Assembly (NCBI GenBank): GCA_002369175.1
Contig: DFES01000004.1
Location: 1 to 27,165, forward strand
DNA: 27,165 nucleotides
Source: Selenomonadaceae bacterium UBA3796
Lineage (GTDB): Bacteria > Bacillota > Negativicutes > Selenomonadales > Selenomonadaceae
Reading direction: 5' to 3'
The notes beneath the pieces are model-generated. The model worked only from the letters and a program-made list of their open reading frames with translations. It was not told the DNA's origin and searched no databases. Shown piece after piece: positions 7,417-13,929 of this stretch. How positions within the stretch are numbered: the stretch's first letter is position 1; every line of letters begins with the position of its first letter. The position numbers and the translations under genes are program-made.

Positions 7417-7887
7417 CTAAAGATAATGCTTTTCAAAAATAGCGGCTGCCGTTGCGCATAAATCGGCGCAGGGACGCTTGGCATAATACGCTTTGGTACG
7501 TTTGGAGGGCACGGGTTCATCGTGTTTTTGCGACAAACCCAACAACTCCCTGCAGACAATGGAACCGTTGCATTCCTGAAATGCAAGAACAAGCTCCTGT
7601 ACCCTGCGATACAAAGCCTTTTTCTTTTCGTCATCGGGGCTGTCGTAGCCATCGGTCAGTCCGATCAACAAACACAACGCCGAAACTGTGCCGCATACCT
7701 CGCGAAGGCGGCTGATGCCACCACCCATCGGCGATGCCATACGCAGAACGGTTTTGACATCAAGCCCTTTTTCCGTCAGGTAATCCTCATAGGCAAGCAA
7801 TACCGATTGGGTGCAATTGTAGCCGGATTCGAAATTCTCCCTTGCCTTTTTTCCTCGAACAGATTGCTCTATTTCTTCTCGTGTCAT
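7417..7887 (-). CDS. C_GCAxxG_C_C family protein
   Basis: This is a small cytoplasmic redox-type protein of the C_GCAxxG_C_C family, a group with a fixed set of cysteines often found near oxidoreductases or metal/electron-transfer genes in anaerobes. Its biochemical role is not established. Seen in the 156 residues: NCTQSVL (C25), the central glycine-rich block MGGGISRLREVCG with C65-G66, then C72, C106, C112, C140 and C144, matching the family's cysteine spacing. No signal peptide is seen. The gene starts with ATG 7887 after GGGAGG and ends about 60 bp before the regulator promoter, in the same direction. A link with nitrite stress is only suggested by position. Confidence 0.8.
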   Translation of the reverse strand: MTREEIEQSVRGKKARENFESGYNCTQSVLLAYEDYLTEKGLDVKTVLRMASPMGGGISRLREVCGTVSALCLLIGLTDGYDSPDDEKKKALYRRVQELVLAFQECNGSIVCRELLGLSQKHDEPVPSKRTKAYYAKRPCADLCATAAAIFEKHYL

Positions 7888-7974
7888 CGTAGCGAACCTC
7901 CCAATAGCAACACGATTCCTTTATCCTGCGTTCCAACCGAAGCCACGCCGACAAAGCTCGCTCTGTTATGTATT

Positions 7975-8070
7975 TTATGTTATCGTCAGCAAACGGACAC
8001 TATTTTTCTCGTCCTCGACGGGACGGCTTTCGTAACTACGCACACTGGTGCGTGTAAAAATAGCTTCCAT
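7975..8070 (-). pseudogene. 5' remnant of a nitroreductase-family gene
   Basis: A good SD (GGGAGG, 6 nt upstream) precedes ATG 8070, and the 31 encoded residues begin MEAIFTRTSVRSYESRPVED. That is the hallmark N terminus of flavin nitroreductases (RxSxRxYxxxPVxxEK). The frame ends at TAA 7977-7975 after about 31 codons, where a normal family member has about 170-200. No downstream nitroreductase sequence was recognised in the roughly 85 bp before the next gene. It lies 26 bp after the ADP-ribosylglycohydrolase stop. It is best read as a gene truncated by deletion or replacement; a functional short peptide is less likely. Confidence 0.7.
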
Positions 8071-8096
8071 TCTGTACCTCCCGGCTGCATGTAAAT

Positions 8097-9050
8097 TTAG
8101 AAAAACCTTTCTAAAAACATATTACAGAGTTCTTCGATGTATTCTCTACGTTGCAGGTTATTTTTCCATGTGGGCGGAATAGTATCCCAGCCATAGGCCA
8201 ATCCCGCCAGGCCTCCCGTAATAGCCCCTACCGTATCGGTATCATCGCCGAGATTAACGGCTTTTAGGACACATTCGCAATAATTGTCTGAATTAAGCAA
8301 ACACCAAATGACTGCTTCCAGTGTATCTACGACGTATCCCGTACTATTGATAGCATACTCGGGAATTTCGGCGAAGCGATTTATGTCCCGAAGTATATGA
8401 TACGTATCCAGTTCCCCCTCAAATTCAGGAAGCTGGCTATACAGCCGCCACGCACTATCTATTCCCTCTTTTATTGCTTCGCACAAAGACTTTCCGGACA
8501 GGAGCTCCGCCGCGATTAAGAGGTAAATACCGCAAGCCATCTGGCTTCTGGGATGTGCATGAGTCAGCCTGGATACATCATGAACGATCCGCAGGTCGGA
8601 AATGCTTATTTCGCCGCTATTTCTACTGTACAGATATAATACCGCAGGCGATATTCTCATAAGAGAGCCATTGCCGTTGGCATTTTCGCCGGTTTCGCCG
8701 CAATCGAATGCATTATTCCCGGTAAATCTCAGGAGGGAGCGTCGCGTAGTAACGCCGATATCGAATGCCGTCCACGTCGCCGTAAATTCGCCCTCGTTCA
8801 TCCAGCGAAGAAAATTGCTCATAATGTCGTTATAATCAACGGATCCCGTACGTGCGAGACTCTCCAGCAGACATAACGTCATGCTCGTATCGTCCGACCA
8901 CGTACCTGCCGGGACATTATGTGACCCGTATCCGGTCATTTCGACCACTGGCTGTTCCCTCAATCGCTCGCGACTCTTGAATTCGACCGGCACTCCGAGC
9001 GCATCCCCGATAGCGTGTCCTATAATTAAGGCTTTGATAGATGACAACAT
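8097..9050 (-). CDS. ADP-ribosylglycohydrolase family protein
   Basis: This is a predicted DraG/ARH-type hydrolase that removes ADP-ribose from proteins or small molecules using a binuclear Mg/Mn site. Seen in the 317 residues: GHAIGDALG (11-19) at the start of the helical core, WSDDT (51-55) with the metal-binding aspartates, and the C-terminal NLGDDTDTVGAITGGLAG block that completes the metal site. It is therefore likely active. ATG 9050 has AAGGAGGG 7 nt upstream. The codons are visibly AT-richer than in neighbouring genes, and the gene sits next to a truncated nitroreductase, which suggests recent acquisition. The target is unknown; no dinitrogenase reductase ADP-ribosyltransferase is present here. 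Confidence 0.92.
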   Translation of the reverse strand: MLSSIKALIIGHAIGDALGVPVEFKSRERLREQPVVEMTGYGSHNVPAGTWSDDTSMTLCLLESLARTGSVDYNDIMSNFLRWMNEGEFTATWTAFDIGVTTRRSLLRFTGNNAFDCGETGENANGNGSLMRISPAVLYLYSRNSGEISISDLRIVHDVSRLTHAHPRSQMACGIYLLIAAELLSGKSLCEAIKEGIDSAWRLYSQLPEFEGELDTYHILRDINRFAEIPEYAINSTGYVVDTLEAVIWCLLNSDNYCECVLKAVNLGDDTDTVGAITGGLAGLAYGWDTIPPTWKNNLQRREYIEELCNMFLERFF

Positions 9051-9080
9051 AATTGTTCCCTCCTTTGCAATAGACTACAA

Positions 9081-9132
9081 CAAAAACCGCCGGACCTGAC
9101 AGGGCGCAACAGCCCCATCAAATCCAGCGGTT
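9081..9132 (-). promoter_or_regulatory. Terminator-like hairpin in the leader of the ADP-ribosylglycohydrolase gene
   Basis: AACCGC-c-GGA (9085-9094) pairs with TCC-a-GCGGTT (9123-9132). An inner GGGC/GCCC stem (9102-9105 with 9112-9115) carries a GCAACA loop. On the minus strand the right side runs into TTTTTG, about 20 nt before the SD of the hydrolase gene. The position and U-run suggest an attenuator or a riboswitch expression platform, but no known riboswitch class was recognised. Confidence 0.45.
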
Positions 9133-9168
9133 ACCCATCGCGAATGCTATATGCAGTTTTGTTGCATG

Positions 9169-9240
9169 AAAAAGGGCGAACCTGCGCTGTGCGATGCAAA
9201 GCGTAGAACTATCCTGCATGGTTGTCACGCCCTTTAGTTT
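9169..9240. terminator. Bidirectional terminator-like structured element
   Basis: AAAGGGCG (9171-9178) pairs with CGCCCTTT (9228-9235). AACC/GGTT and TGC/GCA pairs extend the stem inward around about 30 nt. On the minus strand the stem ends in TTTTT; on the plus strand AGTTTTTC follows. It could end a short minus-strand transcript or be part of a small structured RNA. No gene it would terminate was identified. Confidence 0.4.
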
Positions 9241-9498
9241 TTCACATCGGCATCACTCTGCATGGATATTTCGACAACAATCTGCTGATTCCTGCATCAC
9301 CGAAAATTATTTCTGCATTCACGTCCCATGCCGTCTCTGATAATCCAGACAAAAAATTCCCCAAAACAGAAGGTGAATCATGGCCGTTTCTCGAAGTATG
9401 GAACTATGAAAGAAGTCATTTCGGATTTTGGGGAATCGCAGAGAGGAAAAAGGAGCGCATGGGTATTACGTTCCCTGTCGAATCCAAGGGAGGAGAAT

Positions 9499-10197
9499 AT
9501 GATAAAGAAGATTTTCATTTTGGGGTTCGTTGCTTTCTTATGGAACACAGGCATTACGTCAGCTATGACGCTTTCGCAACCAACTTATATCGGTGAAATC
9601 AGCACAGAGATTCAATCGCCGTATGGTGGATATGTTATCAAAGGAGCAACGCATAACAATGGTGACTATTTTACGCAATGGAAAAAAGATGGGAGAAACT
9701 ATGGCAAAGGGATAGCCGCATTTGAAAAAGAGGCAGATACGCTTTATTGCCATTACAATTATTACGAAGCAAGCAAGAACAATTCTGGATATTCAGAAAG
9801 ATTTGGTGCAAGTGATTTAGCCAATACCGTAGCGGTAGACGTTTGGCATAACGGAGATATCCGCATGATAAAAAGTGATGAGGGACTTACCTTTTATGCC
9901 ATAAGATTTGAGTATTGCACATCATTCATCACCGTCATAGGAAAAAACAAAGACGGTAAATGGATCAAGTATTTTGATACAAGGGATATCAACAAGGAAT
10001 ATGGCATACCATGGGGCTATAAGGAAAACGGTGGCATATTGTACGAAAAAGTGAAAACATCGGGAGATACCATCATCCTTCCCTACCATAGATGGTACTG
10101 GTCAACGTATGGCGGTGAATCTCAAACAGAAGGCGAATTTCGCTTCCAGTGGGATGAGGACGCCCAATGGTTCGGGGTTGAGCAGGTGGTGTATTGA
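9499..10197 (+). CDS. Exported protein of unknown function
   Basis: Not recognised. The 232-residue product begins MIKKIFILGFVAFLWNTGITSA, a clear Sec signal peptide with likely cleavage after TSA. The mature part is rich in Tyr, Trp, Lys and Gly, with repeated WKKDG, NKDGKWIKYFDTRDI and YHRWYWSTYGGES segments that suggest a beta-rich extracytoplasmic fold. The start is ATG 9499 just after GGGAGGAG; the upstream in-frame stretch has no signal-like features. Codon usage is AT-rich, like the ADP-ribosylglycohydrolase and unlike rarA. It stands alone, with rarA following after 78 bp. Confidence 0.8.
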   Translation: MIKKIFILGFVAFLWNTGITSAMTLSQPTYIGEISTEIQSPYGGYVIKGATHNNGDYFTQWKKDGRNYGKGIAAFEKEADTLYCHYNYYEASKNNSGYSERFGASDLANTVAVDVWHNGDIRMIKSDEGLTFYAIRFEYCTSFITVIGKNKDGKWIKYFDTRDINKEYGIPWGYKENGGILYEKVKTSGDTIILPYHRWYWSTYGGESQTEGEFRFQWDEDAQWFGVEQVVY

Positions 10198-10275
10198 CTG
10201 TAAACTTTGATGATGACAAGATTTGATTGTGAATGAGGATGTCATTGTGTAAACCATGCAGAGAAAGGATTCCAT

Positions 10276-11592
10276 ATGCAGCAGGATTCACTTTTTTCCC
10301 CGGCTGTGCCGGAGCCGTTGGCGGTCAGGCTCAGACCCCTCACACTGGAAGAGATTGCCGGACAGCGTCATCTCTTAGGCAAAGGCAAAGTATTGCGCCG
10401 CCTGATTGAGCAGGATATGGTGTCTTCCATGATTTTTTGGGGGCCGCCGGGAGTGGGAAAGACCACGCTCGCCGGAGTCATCGCCCTGCTGACCAAAGCG
10501 CGGTTTATCAACTTTTCTGCCGTCACAAGCGGCATCAAGGAAATACGCGATGTCATGAAGCAAGCGGAGGCCAATCGCAGATACGGCGAACGCACCATCC
10601 TCTTTGTCGACGAGATACATCGTTTCAACAAAGCGCAACAGGATGCCTTCCTTCCCTTTGTAGAAAAGGGGAGCATCATCCTCATAGGCGCCACCACGGA
10701 AAATCCTTCCTTTGAGGTGAACGGAGCTCTTCTGTCTCGCTGCAAGGTCTTTGTACTGAAGGCGCTGAGCGATGATGAGATCTTCGCTCTGTTGAAGCGG
10801 GCCTTGACGGACAAGCGCGGCTTCGGAGGACAGAAGGTGCAGATAGAAGAGGAGCTCCTCCGCCGCCTTGCTGTGTTCGCCGATGGAGATGCCCGCAAGG
10901 CGCTTTCCACCCTGGAAATGGTAGTGCTGAACGCCGAAGAGAGCGCCGAGGGGCTCATCGTAAACGAAGCCACCCTGGAAGACTGCACTTCCAGAAAGAC
11001 ACTCCTTTATGACAAAGGCGGAGAGGAGCACTACAACGTCATCTCCGCCCTGCATAAGTCCATGCGCAACTCGGATCCGGATGCAGCTGTCTACTGGCTG
11101 GCACGGATGCTGGAAGCGGGAGAAGATCCGCTCTACATCGCCCGTCGCGTGACCCGTTTCGCCAGTGAAGATGTGGGGCTGGCCGACCCGCGGGCGCTGG
11201 AAATCGCCATCGCTGCCTACCAGGCATGCCATTTCATCGGTATGCCGGAATGCACCGTCCACCTGACCCAGGCTGTTGTCTACCTGTCTCTGGCGCCAAA
11301 GTCCAACGCCCTGTACACAGCCTATCTTTCGGCGCGCAAGGATGCCATGGAACAGATGGCAGAACCGGTGCCCCTGCACATCCGAAACGGTGTGACAAAG
11401 CTCATGCGGGAACTGGACTACGGCAAAGGCTACCAATATGCCCATGATACCGAAGAAAAACTGACCGCCATGACCTGCCTGCCGGATTCCCTGCAGGGAA
11501 AAACCTACTACCATCCCACAAACGAGGGTCTGGAAAAACGCTTCGCAGAGCGACTGGAATTCATCAAGAGCTGGAAAAAACAGCACGGCTGA
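10276..11592 (+). CDS. rarA: Replication-associated recombination protein RarA (AAA+ ATPase)
   Basis: RarA (MgsA, related to eukaryotic WRNIP1) is a cytoplasmic AAA+ ATPase that acts at stalled replication forks, with a clamp-loader-like architecture. Seen in the 438 residues: the N-terminal PLAVRLRPLTLEEIAGQ block, Walker A GPPGVGKTT (about 56-64), Walker B ILFVDEIHRFNKAQQDAFLP (about 108-127), a sensor-like GATTENPSFEVN segment and the conserved C-terminal domain (RRVTRFASEDVGLADP; a TPxNxY-like AEPVPLHIRN region). The length and motifs are complete. ATG 10276 follows AGAAAGGA by 6 nt. It converges on thiD with only 18 bp between, and no obvious terminator. Confidence 0.95.
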   Translation: MQQDSLFSPAVPEPLAVRLRPLTLEEIAGQRHLLGKGKVLRRLIEQDMVSSMIFWGPPGVGKTTLAGVIALLTKARFINFSAVTSGIKEIRDVMKQAEANRRYGERTILFVDEIHRFNKAQQDAFLPFVEKGSIILIGATTENPSFEVNGALLSRCKVFVLKALSDDEIFALLKRALTDKRGFGGQKVQIEEELLRRLAVFADGDARKALSTLEMVVLNAEESAEGLIVNEATLEDCTSRKTLLYDKGGEEHYNVISALHKSMRNSDPDAAVYWLARMLEAGEDPLYIARRVTRFASEDVGLADPRALEIAIAAYQACHFIGMPECTVHLTQAVVYLSLAPKSNALYTAYLSARKDAMEQMAEPVPLHIRNGVTKLMRELDYGKGYQYAHDTEEKLTAMTCLPDSLQGKTYYHPTNEGLEKRFAERLEFIKSWKKQHG

Positions 11593-11610
11593 CAAAAATC
11601 CGCCATGGCC

Positions 11611-12396
11611 TCACCCCTCCATGCGCCAGGCATGATTCAACGGACCCGAGCCCTTGCCGAGATCCAACATGGCCGACAGTGCCCCCCTCACATATTCCTT
11701 TGCTTTCCCCACAGACGTTTCCAAATCATAGCCGAGGGCAAGGTTGGAGGCGATGGCGCTGGACAGGGTGCATCCGGTTCCATGGGTATTCGGATTCTCG
11801 ATCCGCTCCGCCTCGTACCAACGCAGGTTCTCCCCCTGATACAGGAGGTCATTGGCATCTCCCAGGGAATGCCCGCCCTTGCACAGCACGGCGCAGCCAC
11901 AGGCAGCGAAGATTTCCTTCGCTGCCTCTTCCATTTCTGCCCGGGTTCTGATCGACCTTCCCACAAGCACTTCCGCCTCCTGCAGATTCGGCGTGATGAC
12001 AAGCGCCAGCGGCAGCAGCTTTTTCTGCAAAGCACCGATGGCATCCTCCTCCAAAAGACGGGCTCCGCTCGTTGCAACCATAACGGGATCCACCACCAGC
12101 TTCTGCACCCTGTAATGCCGCATGCGCTCCGCAATCGCCTCAATCAGCGCCACAGAGGAGACCATGCCCACCTTCACGGCATCGGGAGGGATATCCGAAA
12201 AAACGCTGTCAATCTGAGCCGCAAGAAATTCCGGCGTCGATGCGCTGACCGCCGCGACCCCCATGGTATTCTGTGCTGTCAATGCAGTGACAGCGCTCAT
12301 GCCGAAAACCCCGTGTGCCATCATGGTCTTGAGATCCGCCTGTATCCCTGCTCCGCCGCTGGAATCGCTCCCGGCAATCGTCAATGCTGTTTTCAT
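11611..12396 (-). CDS. thiD: Hydroxymethylpyrimidine/phosphomethylpyrimidine kinase ThiD
   Basis: ThiD phosphorylates HMP and HMP-phosphate to HMP-PP for thiamine synthesis or salvage in the cytoplasm. Seen in the 261 residues: TIAGSDSSGGAGIQADLKT (about 6-24), the TALTAQNT segment, the KVGMVSS block, the DPVMVATSGARLL stretch, and the C-terminal ribokinase-type HGTGCTLSSAIA anion hole with its catalytic-type Cys/Thr. The length is normal. ATG 12396 (MKTALTIAG) is chosen over ATG 12405 because family members begin there; an AAGGGAAG stretch lies upstream. No other thiamine gene is adjacent. It follows the GNAT gene by 57 bp in the same direction. Confidence 0.95.
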   Translation of the reverse strand: MKTALTIAGSDSSGGAGIQADLKTMMAHGVFGMSAVTALTAQNTMGVAAVSASTPEFLAAQIDSVFSDIPPDAVKVGMVSSVALIEAIAERMRHYRVQKLVVDPVMVATSGARLLEEDAIGALQKKLLPLALVITPNLQEAEVLVGRSIRTRAEMEEAAKEIFAACGCAVLCKGGHSLGDANDLLYQGENLRWYEAERIENPNTHGTGCTLSSAIASNLALGYDLETSVGKAKEYVRGALSAMLDLGKGSGPLNHAWRMEG

Positions 12397-12453
12397 ATAG
12401 AACATCTTCCCTTCGTTTCGTGATTTTATGCAAATATTCCTTTGCAATCCTCC

Positions 12454-12987
12454 CTACGAGCGGCCATCCGCTCCTATGAGTTTCTCCATCCATATCATAT
12501 TATACCAGCGGCCGAACTTGCGTCCACACTTATGGAACGTGCCCACTTTGACAAAACCCATGCGGGCATGAAACTTCTCACTGTTATGCGTAAGATACTC
12601 ATCCTCCACCAGCGGGTCGCCTATACATGCGTAAAGATTCGTTATCCCCATACCCGCCAGCTTTTTTTCCATTACTTCATAGAGCTTTCTTCCCGTACCA
12701 TGGCCTGTTTCCTCCTGCTTGAGGTAGATTGTCAACTCTGCCGACCAATCATAGGCAGCCCTTCCCACAAAAGGTCCGGCGTAAGAATAGCCTACGATGT
12801 TTCCGTCACGCACTGCCACCAGATAGGGATATTTTGCCAGCGTCCTCTCCATACGTTCCTGAAACTCCGCCAGTGTCGGGGTATCATATTCAAAGCTGAT
12901 CGCTGTGTGCTCTACGTAATAGCTGTAAACAGCAAGAATATCTGCGGCATCCCTTGCTTCGGCGCTTCTTATCTGTACCTGATCCAT
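12454..12987 (-). CDS. GNAT family N-acetyltransferase (phosphinothricin acetyltransferase-like)
   Basis: This is a predicted acetyl-CoA-dependent N-acetyltransferase of the Pat/MddA-like GNAT subgroup, which acetylates amino-acid-like compounds such as methionine sulfoximine or phosphinothricin. Seen in the 177 residues: IRSAEARDAADILAVY at the start, AVRDGNIVGYSYAGPF, AELTIYLKQE followed by the CoA pyrophosphate loop GHGTGRKLY (about 95-103), and the late NSEKFHARMGFVKVGTF block with WYNMIWMEK, typical of the subgroup. ATG 12987 has GGAGG 10 nt upstream. The substrate cannot be told from sequence. It is preceded by a short open frame that ends immediately before it, and thiD lies downstream. 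Confidence 0.88.
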   Translation of the reverse strand: MDQVQIRSAEARDAADILAVYSYYVEHTAISFEYDTPTLAEFQERMERTLAKYPYLVAVRDGNIVGYSYAGPFVGRAAYDWSAELTIYLKQEETGHGTGRKLYEVMEKKLAGMGITNLYACIGDPLVEDEYLTHNSEKFHARMGFVKVGTFHKCGRKFGRWYNMIWMEKLIGADGRS

Positions 12988-12989
12988 GT

Positions 12990-13178
12990 TTATCCGGCCT
13001 CCATCTTCTCCAAGCTCTCTTCGCGCACAGCTTTCCCGAAACGCTTCCGGAAGGGCGAGAATGCAGCCTTTTCCGTACTGCAGGCCAAAGCCAGGTCATG
13101 CGCATTGTCCGCCCGTGCGCTTACATCAGATACTCCCTGTTGATTATAACGCAATTGTTCAAGTTTTGCCAATGGCAA
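12990..13178 (-). other. Short open frame upstream of the GNAT gene, possibly a gene remnant
   Basis: An open frame of up to 62 codons ends at 12990, three bases before the GNAT start. Its 3' part (about 45 codons, ending KRFGKAVREESLEKMEAG) has plausible coding composition and carries the GNAT SD. The 5' part lies inside the 69-nt repeat, and the likely -10 box (13149-13144) is within the frame, so no credible start codon follows it. It may be the 3' end of a gene cut by the repeat, or a non-coding leader. Confidence 0.3.
13144..13149 (-). promoter_or_regulatory. -10 box for the GNAT-thiD unit at a repeat edge
   Basis: TATAAT lies on the minus strand at the edge of repeat copy A, in the context CAATTGCGTTATAATCAA. 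Copy C of the repeat has nearly the same context in front of the HIT gene. The -35 match is poor (TGGCAA at 17-bp spacing, within the repeat hairpin). Confidence 0.4.
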
Positions 13179-13215
13179 AACCTTCCAATCGGCGTTTCAA
13201 CGAGGCGGGTATATA
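13147..13215. repeat. Dispersed 69-nt hairpin repeat, copy A
   Basis: This is the same 69-nt element as at 24388-24456, in the same orientation, with only about four mismatches, three of them in the hairpin loop. The core is GTTTTGCC-AAT-GGCAAAAC, an 8-bp stem, followed by a conserved tail ending CGAGGCGGGTATAT. A partial third copy lies at 24971-25012. No ORF is carried. Here it separates two divergent transcription units, with a TATAAT at each edge. Confidence 0.85.
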
Positions 13216-13219
13216 TGGT

Positions 13220-13225
13220 ATAATT
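13220..13225 (+). promoter_or_regulatory. -10 box for the exported protein-acyltransferase-GT2/GH3 unit
   Basis: TATAAT lies on the plus strand just outside the right edge of repeat A, about 47 bp before the first start codon of the three-gene unit. The best -35 candidate (TTCAAC, 17-bp spacer) lies inside the repeat and is weak. Confidence 0.45.
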
Positions 13226-13272
13226 TATGTTGTCCGATAACTTAGGAACTATGATATGAGGAGTGTTATGGA

Positions 13273-13902
13273 ATGAAAACAATGAAGAAGACCCTTGCCG
13301 TAACCGGCGCGATGATGTCCCTGTACGCCGGAGGCATGCTCCTTGCCGGCAATGCATCCCTTGAAAACTGCACAAATGCCTGGCAGCCGGTTGCCAATGC
13401 CGCAGAAAAGCAGGAGTGGGCGGATGACATCACCAAAGCCACCTGGGATGATACGATGGCCTTCAATGTCTACATCGGGAAATCCATCCCTGCCTGCATA
13501 GAGGAACTCCAGAAAAATGGCTTTGTACATGCGCCGAATGAACCGGGAATCTTCTACATAACGAAGAAAAAGGATTACATGTACGGCATTTTCATTCGCC
13601 CCCACGAAGCACACAATGATATCGTGGGAAACTACAGTATCCGGTTCTACGCAAAAACCCGCGAAATGGCGGATGAAATGTATATGCAGGCAGAAAAGAA
13701 TTTTTCCTACAACTTCGGCCGTCCCAGCGTCAAGCAGGGAACAACGAACGCAATATGGTTCTTGAACGAGACCTTTTCCGTTACCGTGGAATACAATGAA
13801 TATGACCCAAGAATGCCCCTCGTCAAGTACTATTATCCCTACGAAGTTGCCATCAACCGGGAAGTTGGGGACTTCAAGAAATTTTTCGTACCTGCACAAT
13901 AA
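13273..13902 (+). CDS. Small exported protein, first gene of the acyltransferase/GT2-GH3 unit
   Basis: Not recognised. The 209-residue product has a basic N terminus and a hydrophobic segment (MKTMKKTLAVTGAMMSLYAG and on to about residue 27), probably a signal peptide or a single anchor. The mature part is soluble and rich in aromatic and charged residues (YIGKSIPACIEELQKNGFVH; YYYPYEVAINREVGDFKKFF). ATG 13273 has AGGAG about 9 nt upstream. It ends 27 bp before the acyltransferase gene in the same direction, and the first strong terminator lies after the third gene. It therefore probably belongs to the same pathway, perhaps as an envelope-side partner (inference). Confidence 0.8.
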   Translation: MKTMKKTLAVTGAMMSLYAGGMLLAGNASLENCTNAWQPVANAAEKQEWADDITKATWDDTMAFNVYIGKSIPACIEELQKNGFVHAPNEPGIFYITKKKDYMYGIFIRPHEAHNDIVGNYSIRFYAKTREMADEMYMQAEKNFSYNFGRPSVKQGTTNAIWFLNETFSVTVEYNEYDPRMPLVKYYYPYEVAINREVGDFKKFFVPAQ

Positions 13903-13929
13903 GAGCGCTTCCCAGAAAGGGATGATATC

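Larger units (their letters stand above)
9051..9498. other. 448-bp intergenic region with two hairpins
   Basis: No convincing gene is seen. Short open frames start from TTG/ATG without an SD and change frame. The left half holds two stable inverted repeats (9081-9132 and 9169-9240). The right half (about 9240-9498) is AT-rich and contains the SD GGGAGG for the next plus-strand gene. No clear promoter for that gene was identified. Confidence 0.5.

Noticed and set aside
9075..9240. Possible SRP RNA, 6S RNA or tRNA in the hairpin region
   Set aside because: A short stretch resembles part of the SRP RNA (GTCAGGTCCGG) on the minus strand, but the following GGAAGNAGC signature is missing. The fold is two separate hairpins, unlike 6S, and no cloverleaf could be drawn.
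9222..9596. Plus-strand open frame across the intergenic region before the exported orphan
   Set aside because: It has a TTG start inside the terminator-like hairpin and no SD. The downstream frame with SD and signal peptide (from 9499) is the real gene.
10375..11595. 406-codon minus-strand open frame opposite rarA
   Set aside because: It lies entirely within rarA, which carries Walker motifs. The antisense product is a composition artefact.
11605..12423. Plus-strand open frame opposite thiD
   Set aside because: It mirrors thiD and shows no motifs of its own.
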